From Winogradskyella sp. (GTDB lineage Bacteria > Bacteroidota > Bacteroidia > Flavobacteriales > Flavobacteriaceae): a stretch of 64,000 nucleotides of DNA. The position numbers and the translations under genes are program-made. The stretch covers positions 95,756 through 159,755 of the forward strand of contig NZ_JANQIM010000027.1 in assembly GCF_028282165.1 (NCBI RefSeq). The letters are read 5' to 3'. Below are positions 33,283 to 41,482 of the stretch, piece after piece; the stretch's first letter is position 1, and each line of letters starts with the position of its first letter. The notes beneath the pieces are model-generated. The model was given only the letters and a program-made list of their open reading frames with translations. It was not told the origin of the DNA and searched no databases.

Positions 33283-35487
33283 TTAATCTAATTTGTTTGT
33301 CATTTTGAATTCTAATTTCCCACCATTAATAATTTGGTCGAAGGAAATCTTATGGTCTTCAATTAAATTATCGTTCATGAAGACACTATCAGTAAAGTTA
33401 TTGTTTTCTGAAAAGTTTTCAGTTGTCATAGAAAACTTTTTCCCATTTGCCAACTGTATTGTAGCTTCTGAAACTTGAGGTGCACCTATAACAAATGTTC
33501 CGTCAGAAGAATTTACTGGGTAAAAGCCTAAAGTAGATAAAATATACCAGGCGCTCATTTGCCCACAATCGTCATTGCCAATCATGCCATCAGGTGTGTT
33601 GTTATGAAATTCCTCCATGACACGTTTAATATATTTCTGACCCTTTTTGGGTGTATGGGAAAACGCATACAAATACAAAATATGATGACTGGGCTCATTA
33701 CCATGTGCATATTGCCCAATCATAGCTTCTTGGCCTAAAAACTTATTTGGGTTTAGAGCTTCTGTCGTAAAAAAGGTATTAAGATGGTTTGTAAATTCGG
33801 TTGTTCCCCCAAGTAGTTCTATCATCCCGTCAACATCATATTGCGCTGGTGTCCAAAAATATTGCCATGCGTTAGCCTCCGTATAATCCCCTGGATTGTT
33901 TAAAGGTGATGTCGCCGTCAATGGATCAAAAGGTGTTCTAAAATGGCCCTGTGTGTCTTTTCCTCTAAAGAGTTTTGTTTCTGGATCGAATAGATTTTTA
34001 TAATAATTGGCACGTTGTGTAAAGGTGGTATATATGGTTGAATCACCAAGCTTTTTTGCCATTTGCGCCACAGCATAATCGTCAAAACCACTTTCTAATG
34101 TTCGTGAAACTGATTCATTATCAAGTTTATCAAACGGATAATACCCATATTGATTATACAATTCCCAATCGGAATTTATATGACTTTCTGTGGAGGTTTC
34201 TACCATAGCTTGCAATGCTTTTTGAGCATCAAAACCTGTAAACCCATTGTTATAAGCTGACAATATCATTGGGATGGCATGGTTTCCAATCATACAATAG
34301 TTATCTTGACCCCAAGCTGTCCAAATGGGTAAAAAGCCAGCAGCATCATGATGCAATAACATTGAGTTTACAATACCATCAATTCTTTCTGGTGCAACTA
34401 TTTGTAATAATGGAAAAGCTGCTCTATAGACATCCCAAATGGATAAAGTTGAATAATACGCTTTATTTGGAGCCGTAGCAATTTCATCATTCGCTCCGCG
34501 ATATTTACCATCCACATCGGCTATGTTTGATGGTTGCAAGAACAAATGATACAAAGAGGTATAAAAAATTTCTTTTTGCTTTTTAGGAGCTTCAATTTGA
34601 ATGCGATTTAAATAATCATCCCAAGTGGATTGGTTATGGGATTTCACAGCTTCAAAATCCCAGTGCGGAATTTCGGTCACTAAATTGAGTTTTGAGCCAT
34701 CAACGGAAACCGAGGATAAGGCTATTTTTACTTTAAGTTGTTTATCATCTTTCAGCTTAAATGCGGCATCATACTTTGGGGCCTTGTCATTTTCAGCCTT
34801 TGGTAATTCTTCAATACTCGAGAATGGTTCACTGAACTGGATTGTATAAAAGTACTTTCGTTTTACCCAATTATCGGTTAACGCATATCCTGAAATTGTG
34901 CTGTCGTTTTCAATGGTTACTTTGCTATCTAACACCAATCCTTTTTGACTATTCTCATCAAACACAAAACGTAGGCCGTGCTGAAGATTAATAAATACAT
35001 GAGCTTCTCTTGACGGAAATATATATTGATGAAATGCGACGCGTTCTGAACAGGTTAATTCTACCTTCACTTCATCTTTTTTAGTTAGAGCATAATAACC
35101 AACCTCAGCTTTTTCAGTGTTCTTAAAATAGCTATTCCTTAAAGCCTCTTTTTCTTTTGAATAGGGCAATAACAGCACATCACCCATTTCGTTAATACCA
35201 GTACCACTAAACCTAGTTTGAGAAAATCCAAGCAATAACGTATCTCTATATTGATAACCACTGGTGTGATTCCATCCATAATCCTTATTGTCTGGCCCTG
35301 GTTGTACCATACCGAATGGCATAGATGGTCCAGGAAAGGTATGACCAGTACCATCAGTGCCAATAAACGGATTTACTAATGCTCTGTTAGTACTGAGGTC
35401 GGTTTTAATATCGTCTTGATGATTTGTTTTTTCGTTTTTGCAGGATAGAAAAAGAGCAATGGTTAAAAGTAAAAGACAGTATCTCAT
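33283..35487 (-). CDS. GH92 alpha-mannosidase lipoprotein
   Basis: 734 residues. The lipobox is LFLSC (Cys16). The GH92 signatures are VNPFIGTDGTGHTFPGPSMPFGMVQPGPDN, GYQYRDTLLLGFSQTRFSGTG, and the C-terminal GNDDCGQMSAWYILSTLGFYPV. GH92 enzymes are calcium-dependent exo-alpha-mannosidases, many acting on alpha-1,2 links of mannans or N-glycans. The protein is anchored in the periplasm or outer membrane. With two sulfatases beside it, a sulfated alpha-mannose-containing glycan is a possible substrate (inference). Upstream lies the cloverleaf-like repeat. Confidence 0.94.
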   Translation of the reverse strand: MRYCLLLLTIALFLSCKNEKTNHQDDIKTDLSTNRALVNPFIGTDGTGHTFPGPSMPFGMVQPGPDNKDYGWNHTSGYQYRDTLLLGFSQTRFSGTGINEMGDVLLLPYSKEKEALRNSYFKNTEKAEVGYYALTKKDEVKVELTCSERVAFHQYIFPSREAHVFINLQHGLRFVFDENSQKGLVLDSKVTIENDSTISGYALTDNWVKRKYFYTIQFSEPFSSIEELPKAENDKAPKYDAAFKLKDDKQLKVKIALSSVSVDGSKLNLVTEIPHWDFEAVKSHNQSTWDDYLNRIQIEAPKKQKEIFYTSLYHLFLQPSNIADVDGKYRGANDEIATAPNKAYYSTLSIWDVYRAAFPLLQIVAPERIDGIVNSMLLHHDAAGFLPIWTAWGQDNYCMIGNHAIPMILSAYNNGFTGFDAQKALQAMVETSTESHINSDWELYNQYGYYPFDKLDNESVSRTLESGFDDYAVAQMAKKLGDSTIYTTFTQRANYYKNLFDPETKLFRGKDTQGHFRTPFDPLTATSPLNNPGDYTEANAWQYFWTPAQYDVDGMIELLGGTTEFTNHLNTFFTTEALNPNKFLGQEAMIGQYAHGNEPSHHILYLYAFSHTPKKGQKYIKRVMEEFHNNTPDGMIGNDDCGQMSAWYILSTLGFYPVNSSDGTFVIGAPQVSEATIQLANGKKFSMTTENFSENNNFTDSVFMNDNLIEDHKISFDQIINGGKLEFKMTNKLD

Positions 35488-35502
35488 AATTTATATTTAT
35501 TT

Positions 35503-35593
35503 GTCACTTCGAGTGATTCGCTTAAGGCGAATCGTATCGAGAAGTTTTAAGTTCTCGATACAATCACACTAAGGTGTGACCACTCGAAGTGAC
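35503..35593. repeat. Cloverleaf-like palindromic repeat element
   Basis: Outer 13-bp arms GTCACTTCGAGTG (35503-35515) and CACTCGAAGTGAC (35581-35593) are perfect inverse copies. They enclose three separate hairpins: ATTCGC/GCGAAT (35516-35532), GTATCGAGAA/TTCTCGATAC (35534-35561) and TCACAC/GTGTGA (35564-35579). All three loops contain TAAG. It sits between two genes of one strand, and TTCGAG words recall the dispersed repeats of flavobacterial genomes. Confidence 0.85.
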
Positions 35594-35616
35594 CATTGTT
35601 TTTATTATTTATAATT

Positions 35617-36981
35617 TTATTTAGTCCGTTCTTCCTTCCAATTCTCAATTCTCTGCTGAAACTCCTTTACCTTTTCTGGATTAGCCTCTGCCAAATTATT
35701 ATCGTTCCTTGGATCTTTATTCATGTCGAATAACCCAATGGTCTCCGTAGTGAGATTCCATTGAAAAAACCAATCATTCGTCCTCGCCCAATAGGCTTCA
35801 ATCTTCATACCCATCATATCCTCTTCCGAACGCATTTGGGTGGCTTTTCCTATAATGATATCCCTATCGGTCTTATTGGTGTTTTCTATTAGAGCTTTAT
35901 AGGATTTTCCAAAATAATCTTTGGGCACCTCGACATTGATATAATCTAAAATAGTGGCTGGAATATCGGCACTATGCATCAATGCTTTAGATTTGGCGTC
36001 TGCTTTGATTTTATCTTTCCATGAAAAGATTATTGGAGTTCTAAAGGATTGATCATAAACAGATAATTTACCTTTATCGCCACCATTGTGCCAACGCAAG
36101 GAGTCGTGTCGAAACTCTTGATGTGGTTCCTGTTCCCAACCATTATCATTCACATAAACAAATAGCGTATTATCAAACTCTCCTTTTTCTTTTAAGTACC
36201 TCACAAGTTCACCCACTCCATCATCAAACCAAGTACAATTGGCATAATAACGCTTGGCTGACTCCGTCATGTCCTTGTCCTTATAAATATTATAATACTT
36301 ATCTGGAGCATCAAATGGATAGTGTGGTAACTCTGGTGCAAACCAGATAAAGAAGGGTTGCTCTTTGTATTTCTCTATAAAATCATAAACAGGTTGCATC
36401 GTAGCTCTAGCTAATTGCCTGCCATCACCTCCCATAAATTGTAAGAACCAGTCGTCATTTTTCTTATCACCTTTTTTCCAACCTTTGGTCATACCTTCAT
36501 CAAAACCACCATTTTGATAGTTGAATTCCCACCATTTTCCGCCTTGAAAACTTTTATAACCTTGTTTTGCCAGTATTCTTGGAAGCGTTTCAAAATGCAG
36601 CATCGCATGGTGTTTAAAACCAACGATCGAATCTTCAGGTATTTGTCTTTCCTCTATTAACTTTTCTACATATTGCTCATGGTTTATAGGCAGCGTTCCC
36701 GTCATTAAGGTTTGTAAAGATGGTCTGCAATGGTTTTGTGGCACATAACCTTCAGTGAATAAGGTTCCACTTGCCGCTAACTTATCCATGTTTGGTGTTT
36801 GTACATAATCGGCGCCCATAAACCCAAAATACGGATAGCCTTGGTCATCGCCAACTAATAGAATAATATTGGGGTTATCTTCAGTCTTTTGAATCTGCTC
36901 ACTTTCAACTGTTTTTTTAGCGTCTTCCTTACAAGCTACTAGTGTTACTAGCAGTACAAAAAATAGTAGTATTTTTTTCAT
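35617..36981 (-). CDS. Sulfatase-family lipoprotein with non-canonical CRPSL motif
   Basis: 454 residues. The lipobox is TLVAC (Cys17). The sulfatase fold is clear: D45-D46 metal site (LLVGDDQGYPYFGFMG), FQGGKWWEF, WFAPELPHYPFDAP and a C-terminal TEPHQ/HNGGDKG region. The formylglycine position reads C85-R-P-S-L, so the Arg of the CxPSR motif, which modifying enzymes recognise, is Leu. It may still be active in its subfamily, be modified by another route, or act without formylglycine. It is part of the minus-strand cluster, upstream of GH92 across the palindromic repeat. Confidence 0.88.
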   Translation of the reverse strand: MKKILLFFVLLVTLVACKEDAKKTVESEQIQKTEDNPNIILLVGDDQGYPYFGFMGADYVQTPNMDKLAASGTLFTEGYVPQNHCRPSLQTLMTGTLPINHEQYVEKLIEERQIPEDSIVGFKHHAMLHFETLPRILAKQGYKSFQGGKWWEFNYQNGGFDEGMTKGWKKGDKKNDDWFLQFMGGDGRQLARATMQPVYDFIEKYKEQPFFIWFAPELPHYPFDAPDKYYNIYKDKDMTESAKRYYANCTWFDDGVGELVRYLKEKGEFDNTLFVYVNDNGWEQEPHQEFRHDSLRWHNGGDKGKLSVYDQSFRTPIIFSWKDKIKADAKSKALMHSADIPATILDYINVEVPKDYFGKSYKALIENTNKTDRDIIIGKATQMRSEEDMMGMKIEAYWARTNDWFFQWNLTTETIGLFDMNKDPRNDNNLAEANPEKVKEFQQRIENWKEERTK

Positions 36982-37000
36982 TTTTATAAAATTTTAATCT

Positions 37001-37792
37001 TTAATAATAGCCGAGTTTTAGTTTTACTTTCTCTTTATATTTTCTACCTATAGGTATGGCGATTCCTTGTAAATTGATTTGTGTAGGCGAAAATGATGTG
37101 ATATGCCCAATGGATACAATAAAAGACCTATGGACTCGTAGAAATCTCTCGGCAGGCAATAGTTCTTCCATCGCAGAAATGCTATTGTAACTCGTAATTT
37201 CTTTATCTGTCGTTTTTACTTTTACATAGTTTTTTAAGCTCTCAACAAAAATAATGTCCTTTAAAAGTACCTTTTGTAATGCCTTGCCTTTTTTTAAATA
37301 AATAAAGGCTTCATAAATATCTTTAACCAGCTTTTGATTCTCTTCTTCAAGCCGCTCGGCCTTTTTCTGTGAGTTATTCCAAAACTTATACAATGTATAA
37401 GCAAAAGGAAGGATCAGTGCCAAGTTGACATCAAGTAACGTATTCATAAATTCCGTTACTTTAAAATAATGTTCGCTTCTATATGGCAAATGACGTCCTT
37501 CAACTATAAATAACATGACCACACGTTGCAGTATGGCAGATAAGAAAAGAAGCAAACTAAACCATACAATGAACTTGATATATTTTTTCTTTAAAAAGAA
37601 CCTAGGAATCAATACATATAAAGTGCCATAAACCAAGAACATTCTTGCAGGAAGACTCCATAATTGCACCATAAAATTCCTATAATAATTATGGTCGTAT
37701 GTCCCCCAGATTACTGAGAAAAACAACGTAAAGGCAATCCAGTATAAAGCATGTATTCGAAATGCTTTATTTGACATAAATCTAAGGTTCAT
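37001..37792 (-). CDS. Membrane-bound LytTR-family transcriptional regulator
   Basis: 263 residues. Four membrane helices occupy about residues 10-145 (LYWIAFTLFFSVIW, LWSLPARMFLVYGTLYVLI, IKFIVWFSLLLFLSAIL, TLLDVNLALILPFAYTLY). A coiled-coil (KKAERLEEENQKLVKDIYEAF) and a LytTR DNA-binding domain (about 160-263; VLLKDIIFVESLKNYVKVKT...RFLRVHRSFIVSIGHI) follow. There is no receiver domain, so the membrane part is probably the sensor or signal partner. It lies between the sulfatases and the GH13 genes on the same strand and is the likeliest local regulator of the cluster. Confidence 0.88.
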   Translation of the reverse strand: MNLRFMSNKAFRIHALYWIAFTLFFSVIWGTYDHNYYRNFMVQLWSLPARMFLVYGTLYVLIPRFFLKKKYIKFIVWFSLLLFLSAILQRVVMLFIVEGRHLPYRSEHYFKVTEFMNTLLDVNLALILPFAYTLYKFWNNSQKKAERLEEENQKLVKDIYEAFIYLKKGKALQKVLLKDIIFVESLKNYVKVKTTDKEITSYNSISAMEELLPAERFLRVHRSFIVSIGHITSFSPTQINLQGIAIPIGRKYKEKVKLKLGYY

Positions 37793-37819
37793 AACTTATT
37801 CGTGGGATTACCCTCTAAT

Positions 37820-39748
37820 TTAGTTAGATTTTATTAAAACGGATGCCTTAGGTTCAATTTTCAATTTAATGGCTTTGTTATCTTGTTTTACATCAGCATT
37901 ATTTAAAACATCTACATATGGGCCCGAAAACTTCACCTTAACACTTACATTAATAGTTTTGTCATCAGAATTTATAATCGTAATAACTTCGTTGTTTTCG
38001 TCATATCTAGAATAGGCTAACACTTTATCGGAATCTGATATCGACAAAAACTCAATTTCGCCATATGCCAATACTGGATGCGCTTTCCTAATTTCGATTA
38101 GTTTTTGATGATAGTTGAATAAATCATTATTAAAGACTACTTCATCAACTGGTCTTTTTTGGTCAAAAGGATGAGCTGTTTCATCTTCAAAAGTATAGTC
38201 TGGCCAGATTAGTGGTTTCCTACAAGACGGGTCGTCTGCGCCCCACATTCCCATTTCGTCTCCTGCATATATGTGTGGTGAACCTATATAAGTGTATTGT
38301 TGAACCAATAAGAGTTTTAATATTTGATAAGTATTAGCATCTGGCTTGTGAATTTTGTATTCAGGATTTTCGTGAACCTTGCAGTAATACTTGTATTTGT
38401 TCTTATTGAACAACGATGTTAAAACTCTAGGGGTATCAAAACCACCTGTATAATTCATCATGGCGTAATTGTTTGGCTTTCTCAAATTGCTTCTAAAGAA
38501 ATTGAGACTATCTATATATTGGTTTACCGATATTTCATTTGGCGATTTGTTGAGATAATGGCGTGTTGCCCTATACCATCTGTAGTTCATCACGGCATCA
38601 AAAATATCGCCTCTTAAAAAAGGTTCTGGGTCTAATAATTTATCTGGCCATTGCTCCCACCAAATTTCACCTAATAAATACGCGTCAGGATTGATGTTTC
38701 TTACGTGCTTTCTAAAATCCCTCCAAAACCCAAGCGGTGTTTCTGCAGCTACATCTAAACGATAACCATCAACACCATCGGATACATCGCCATCCTGATT
38801 TGGGTCTAGCCAACGACTAGCTACATTAAAAATATGTTGCTTTGCAGAAGCATCGTAGATATTCCCCTCAAATGACGTTAGACTTATGGACGCATCTTGT
38901 TTTTGTGTTTCTCTTATTTCGGGCAAGGTATGTACACCAACCCATCCATGATACTTAAACTCATTTTCCTCGGTTTTGGGATCGTCAAAATGTTCTACCC
39001 AATACCAATCTTTAAATTTAGAATTCTCCTGATGTTTTAATACATCCTTCCATGCCCAAAATGTATTTCCTGTATGATTCCACGAGTAATCTAAAATCAC
39101 CCTTATCCCTCTTTCATGAAATGCTTTAATGACTTTTAAAAACAGTTGATCTGCCGAAGTCATCTGCCATGTACTAGGATCGTCTGGAATTTCAGAAGCC
39201 ATTATTTTTTTGTCACCTTCAGGATCCGGTCCAAAATTGACATCGATATGCCGCCAGTTTCTTGCATCATATTTATGAAGTGAAGGAGAATCGTTTAAGG
39301 GTCTGAAATAAATCGCCGTAATACCTAAGGAATCAATATAATCGATCTTGTCTAATACACCTTGTAAATCACCTCCATACCTGCGCATTTGCACTTTATC
39401 TACAAACTTATGTGTTGGATTACCGTAAAAATCTTTCCTTCCATCTAGTTCCGAAAAAAACGGATCCGCTTTATACCAGTCTTGTGTCCATGGTGTAATT
39501 TTCCATGAATCTGGGATTTTTCCTGGGAAAGTACCTATAATATCTTCAGCAGTAGGATCATTTGTTTTATCCCCATTCCTAAATCGTTCTACTGCTATTT
39601 CGTACCAAATAACATTTTTTGACCATGCTGGCGGATTAGAAAACTCAGTACTATTGCCCGCCACATCAATGTGTTCAGGTTTTGTTTCTGAATCTTTGCA
39701 TGCTACAATTAATAACAACCCAAAAAATACAAGTGCGTGTTTTTTCAT
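37820..39748 (-). CDS. GH13 alpha-amylase-family lipoprotein with unusual region IV
   Basis: 642 residues. Lipobox LLIVAC (Cys17). The (beta/alpha)8 barrel of GH13 has VIWYEIAVERF, region I as VILDYSWNHTG, region II GYRLDVA with the nucleophile Asp, and region III LLGEIWWEQ with the acid/base Glu. Region IV reads GGFDTPR, so the usual His before the last Asp is Phe. That His normally stabilises substrate in subsite -1, so specificity may be altered. It is extracytoplasmic and likely acts on an alpha-glucan or its oligosaccharides. It is in the minus-strand cluster, 82-110 nt from the second GH13 gene. Confidence 0.9.
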   Translation of the reverse strand: MKKHALVFFGLLLIVACKDSETKPEHIDVAGNSTEFSNPPAWSKNVIWYEIAVERFRNGDKTNDPTAEDIIGTFPGKIPDSWKITPWTQDWYKADPFFSELDGRKDFYGNPTHKFVDKVQMRRYGGDLQGVLDKIDYIDSLGITAIYFRPLNDSPSLHKYDARNWRHIDVNFGPDPEGDKKIMASEIPDDPSTWQMTSADQLFLKVIKAFHERGIRVILDYSWNHTGNTFWAWKDVLKHQENSKFKDWYWVEHFDDPKTEENEFKYHGWVGVHTLPEIRETQKQDASISLTSFEGNIYDASAKQHIFNVASRWLDPNQDGDVSDGVDGYRLDVAAETPLGFWRDFRKHVRNINPDAYLLGEIWWEQWPDKLLDPEPFLRGDIFDAVMNYRWYRATRHYLNKSPNEISVNQYIDSLNFFRSNLRKPNNYAMMNYTGGFDTPRVLTSLFNKNKYKYYCKVHENPEYKIHKPDANTYQILKLLLVQQYTYIGSPHIYAGDEMGMWGADDPSCRKPLIWPDYTFEDETAHPFDQKRPVDEVVFNNDLFNYHQKLIEIRKAHPVLAYGEIEFLSISDSDKVLAYSRYDENNEVITIINSDDKTINVSVKVKFSGPYVDVLNNADVKQDNKAIKLKIEPKASVLIKSN

Positions 39749-39829
39749 TTTAAAGATTTATGTATGCTGTAATTTATAATGCATTATTTAATCTTCAAGC
39801 TATTTTATACAAACGACAGCCTAAATAAT

Positions 39830-41482
39830 TCATAAAACACTTTTAGCAATTAACATCCCATAACCTTTTAGAACGATTTTATCAGAATCAATAGTTGCAT
39901 TTTGACCATATACAATCTCTTCAAGTTTGTAATGACCGTCTTTATTTAGGCTTATTAATTCTTCAGATGTATTAATAATTACATAACGAACTTCATTTTC
40001 GAACTGACGTTTAAAAGCAATGATGTTCTCCTGATCTACAAAAAATGGTTCATAAGTCCCTTGTTGAAATGCTCTGTTTTGTGTTCGAATAGAAATTAGT
40101 GCTTTGTAATGATGCCAGAGAGAATTCTTATCCTTTTTTTGCGCTTCTAAATTAAGCGTATTAATCGCCTCTGTATTCCAGAACGATTGCTCCCACCATT
40201 CGCCTGTATCTTTATACCATAGGGCATTACCTAATGTCGTTTTGTCTGCTGTCCAAGGAAATGCTTCTCTTACAGGAATGTGATTGGCATCACTTCCCCA
40301 TTCACTAGTCTGCCCAGTTAATCCGAGCTCTTGTCCGTAATAAATGGATGGTACGCCTGGTAACAAAATGTTTAATACTGCAGCAACACGTTTTTGGCCT
40401 TCATTATTATTCACCACCGAAGCCCACCTTGCTGTGTCGTGGTTTTCTAAAAAGTTAACCGTAAACGTACTATCCGTAAATTTCGACATGCTTTCCTTAA
40501 CGACTTTATGAATACGATTTGGATCCATTTTTACACCATTTGATGTAGGATCTATATACATATCGTGCGTTCCTTCTTCACCTGCAATAGCAAACCGAAG
40601 TGGAAAACTGAAAGCTGCATCTGCACCACTTAGGCTTACCATTTTCTCGCCGTACTCGTTCCAGTTGGATTGTTCACCCAAAACAAAAATATTAGGATTA
40701 ATTGCTTTACATTCTTTGAAAATTGGTTTCCAAAAGTCTTGATACATATTGGTAAAAAGTCCTTTATAATCAAGATCGTCCATAATATGGTCTATTCTAA
40801 AGCCATCAACACCATCATTAAAGTTGCCATCTTTGTTTGGATCTACCCAGTAAGTGTAAAAATCTGTCATCCATTGTTTTACCGTTTCATTATTTAAATC
40901 GAGAAATACAATATGGTGCTTATCACCTGGCCAAGCTGTAAAATCGTGTAAAGGTGATTTAGAAGGCATAAAAATCTGTTCAGGATAATGGTTTAAGCTA
41001 TCCGAATAGTAAATGAAATCGGAATATTCTGAATCTGGATTTTTATAGGAATCATCAAACCATATATTACCGCTCTGTGCATATTGGGTTTCCATATCCA
41101 TTAAAAACTTTAGTCCCTTCTTATGAACAGCTTTTACGAAATTGATGTAATCTTCTTTTGTTCCATACTCTTGATCTATGTTTTCATAATTGGTTGGAAA
41201 ATAGTTATGGTAAAACCCAGATTCGTACAATGGCGTAAACAAAATCGTTGTAACTCCTAATTCCTTTAAATAATCTAATTTTTCTACAAATCCATTGAGA
41301 TCACCATGTCTATCACCATTGCTATCATAAAAACTACGTTGCATTACATGGTAAATGACTTCGTCATTCCAATTAATTAGTTCATTTACAACTGTTGGTT
41401 CAACATTTTCAGATTTTTGATGTTGTTGACAGGAACTGAAAATCAGAACGATACATAAAACAATTAAAGATTTATTTTTCAT
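39830..41482 (-). CDS. Second GH13 alpha-amylase-family lipoprotein
   Basis: 550 residues from ATG 41482, where a lipoprotein signal starts (MKNKSLIVLCIVLIFSSC, Cys18). The nine codons upstream belong to the preceding gene. The catalytic triad is complete: DGFRIDHI (nucleophile), FVLGEQSNW (acid/base) and FLENHDTARW (HD). Region I is divergent (FLMDMETQYAQSGN in place of DVVINH). A Ca-free cyclomaltodextrinase- or amylase-like activity on alpha-glucans is plausible. The start overlaps the end of the GH127-like gene by 11 nt, so translation is coupled. Confidence 0.9.
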   Translation of the reverse strand: MKNKSLIVLCIVLIFSSCQQHQKSENVEPTVVNELINWNDEVIYHVMQRSFYDSNGDRHGDLNGFVEKLDYLKELGVTTILFTPLYESGFYHNYFPTNYENIDQEYGTKEDYINFVKAVHKKGLKFLMDMETQYAQSGNIWFDDSYKNPDSEYSDFIYYSDSLNHYPEQIFMPSKSPLHDFTAWPGDKHHIVFLDLNNETVKQWMTDFYTYWVDPNKDGNFNDGVDGFRIDHIMDDLDYKGLFTNMYQDFWKPIFKECKAINPNIFVLGEQSNWNEYGEKMVSLSGADAAFSFPLRFAIAGEEGTHDMYIDPTSNGVKMDPNRIHKVVKESMSKFTDSTFTVNFLENHDTARWASVVNNNEGQKRVAAVLNILLPGVPSIYYGQELGLTGQTSEWGSDANHIPVREAFPWTADKTTLGNALWYKDTGEWWEQSFWNTEAINTLNLEAQKKDKNSLWHHYKALISIRTQNRAFQQGTYEPFFVDQENIIAFKRQFENEVRYVIINTSEELISLNKDGHYKLEEIVYGQNATIDSDKIVLKGYGMLIAKSVL

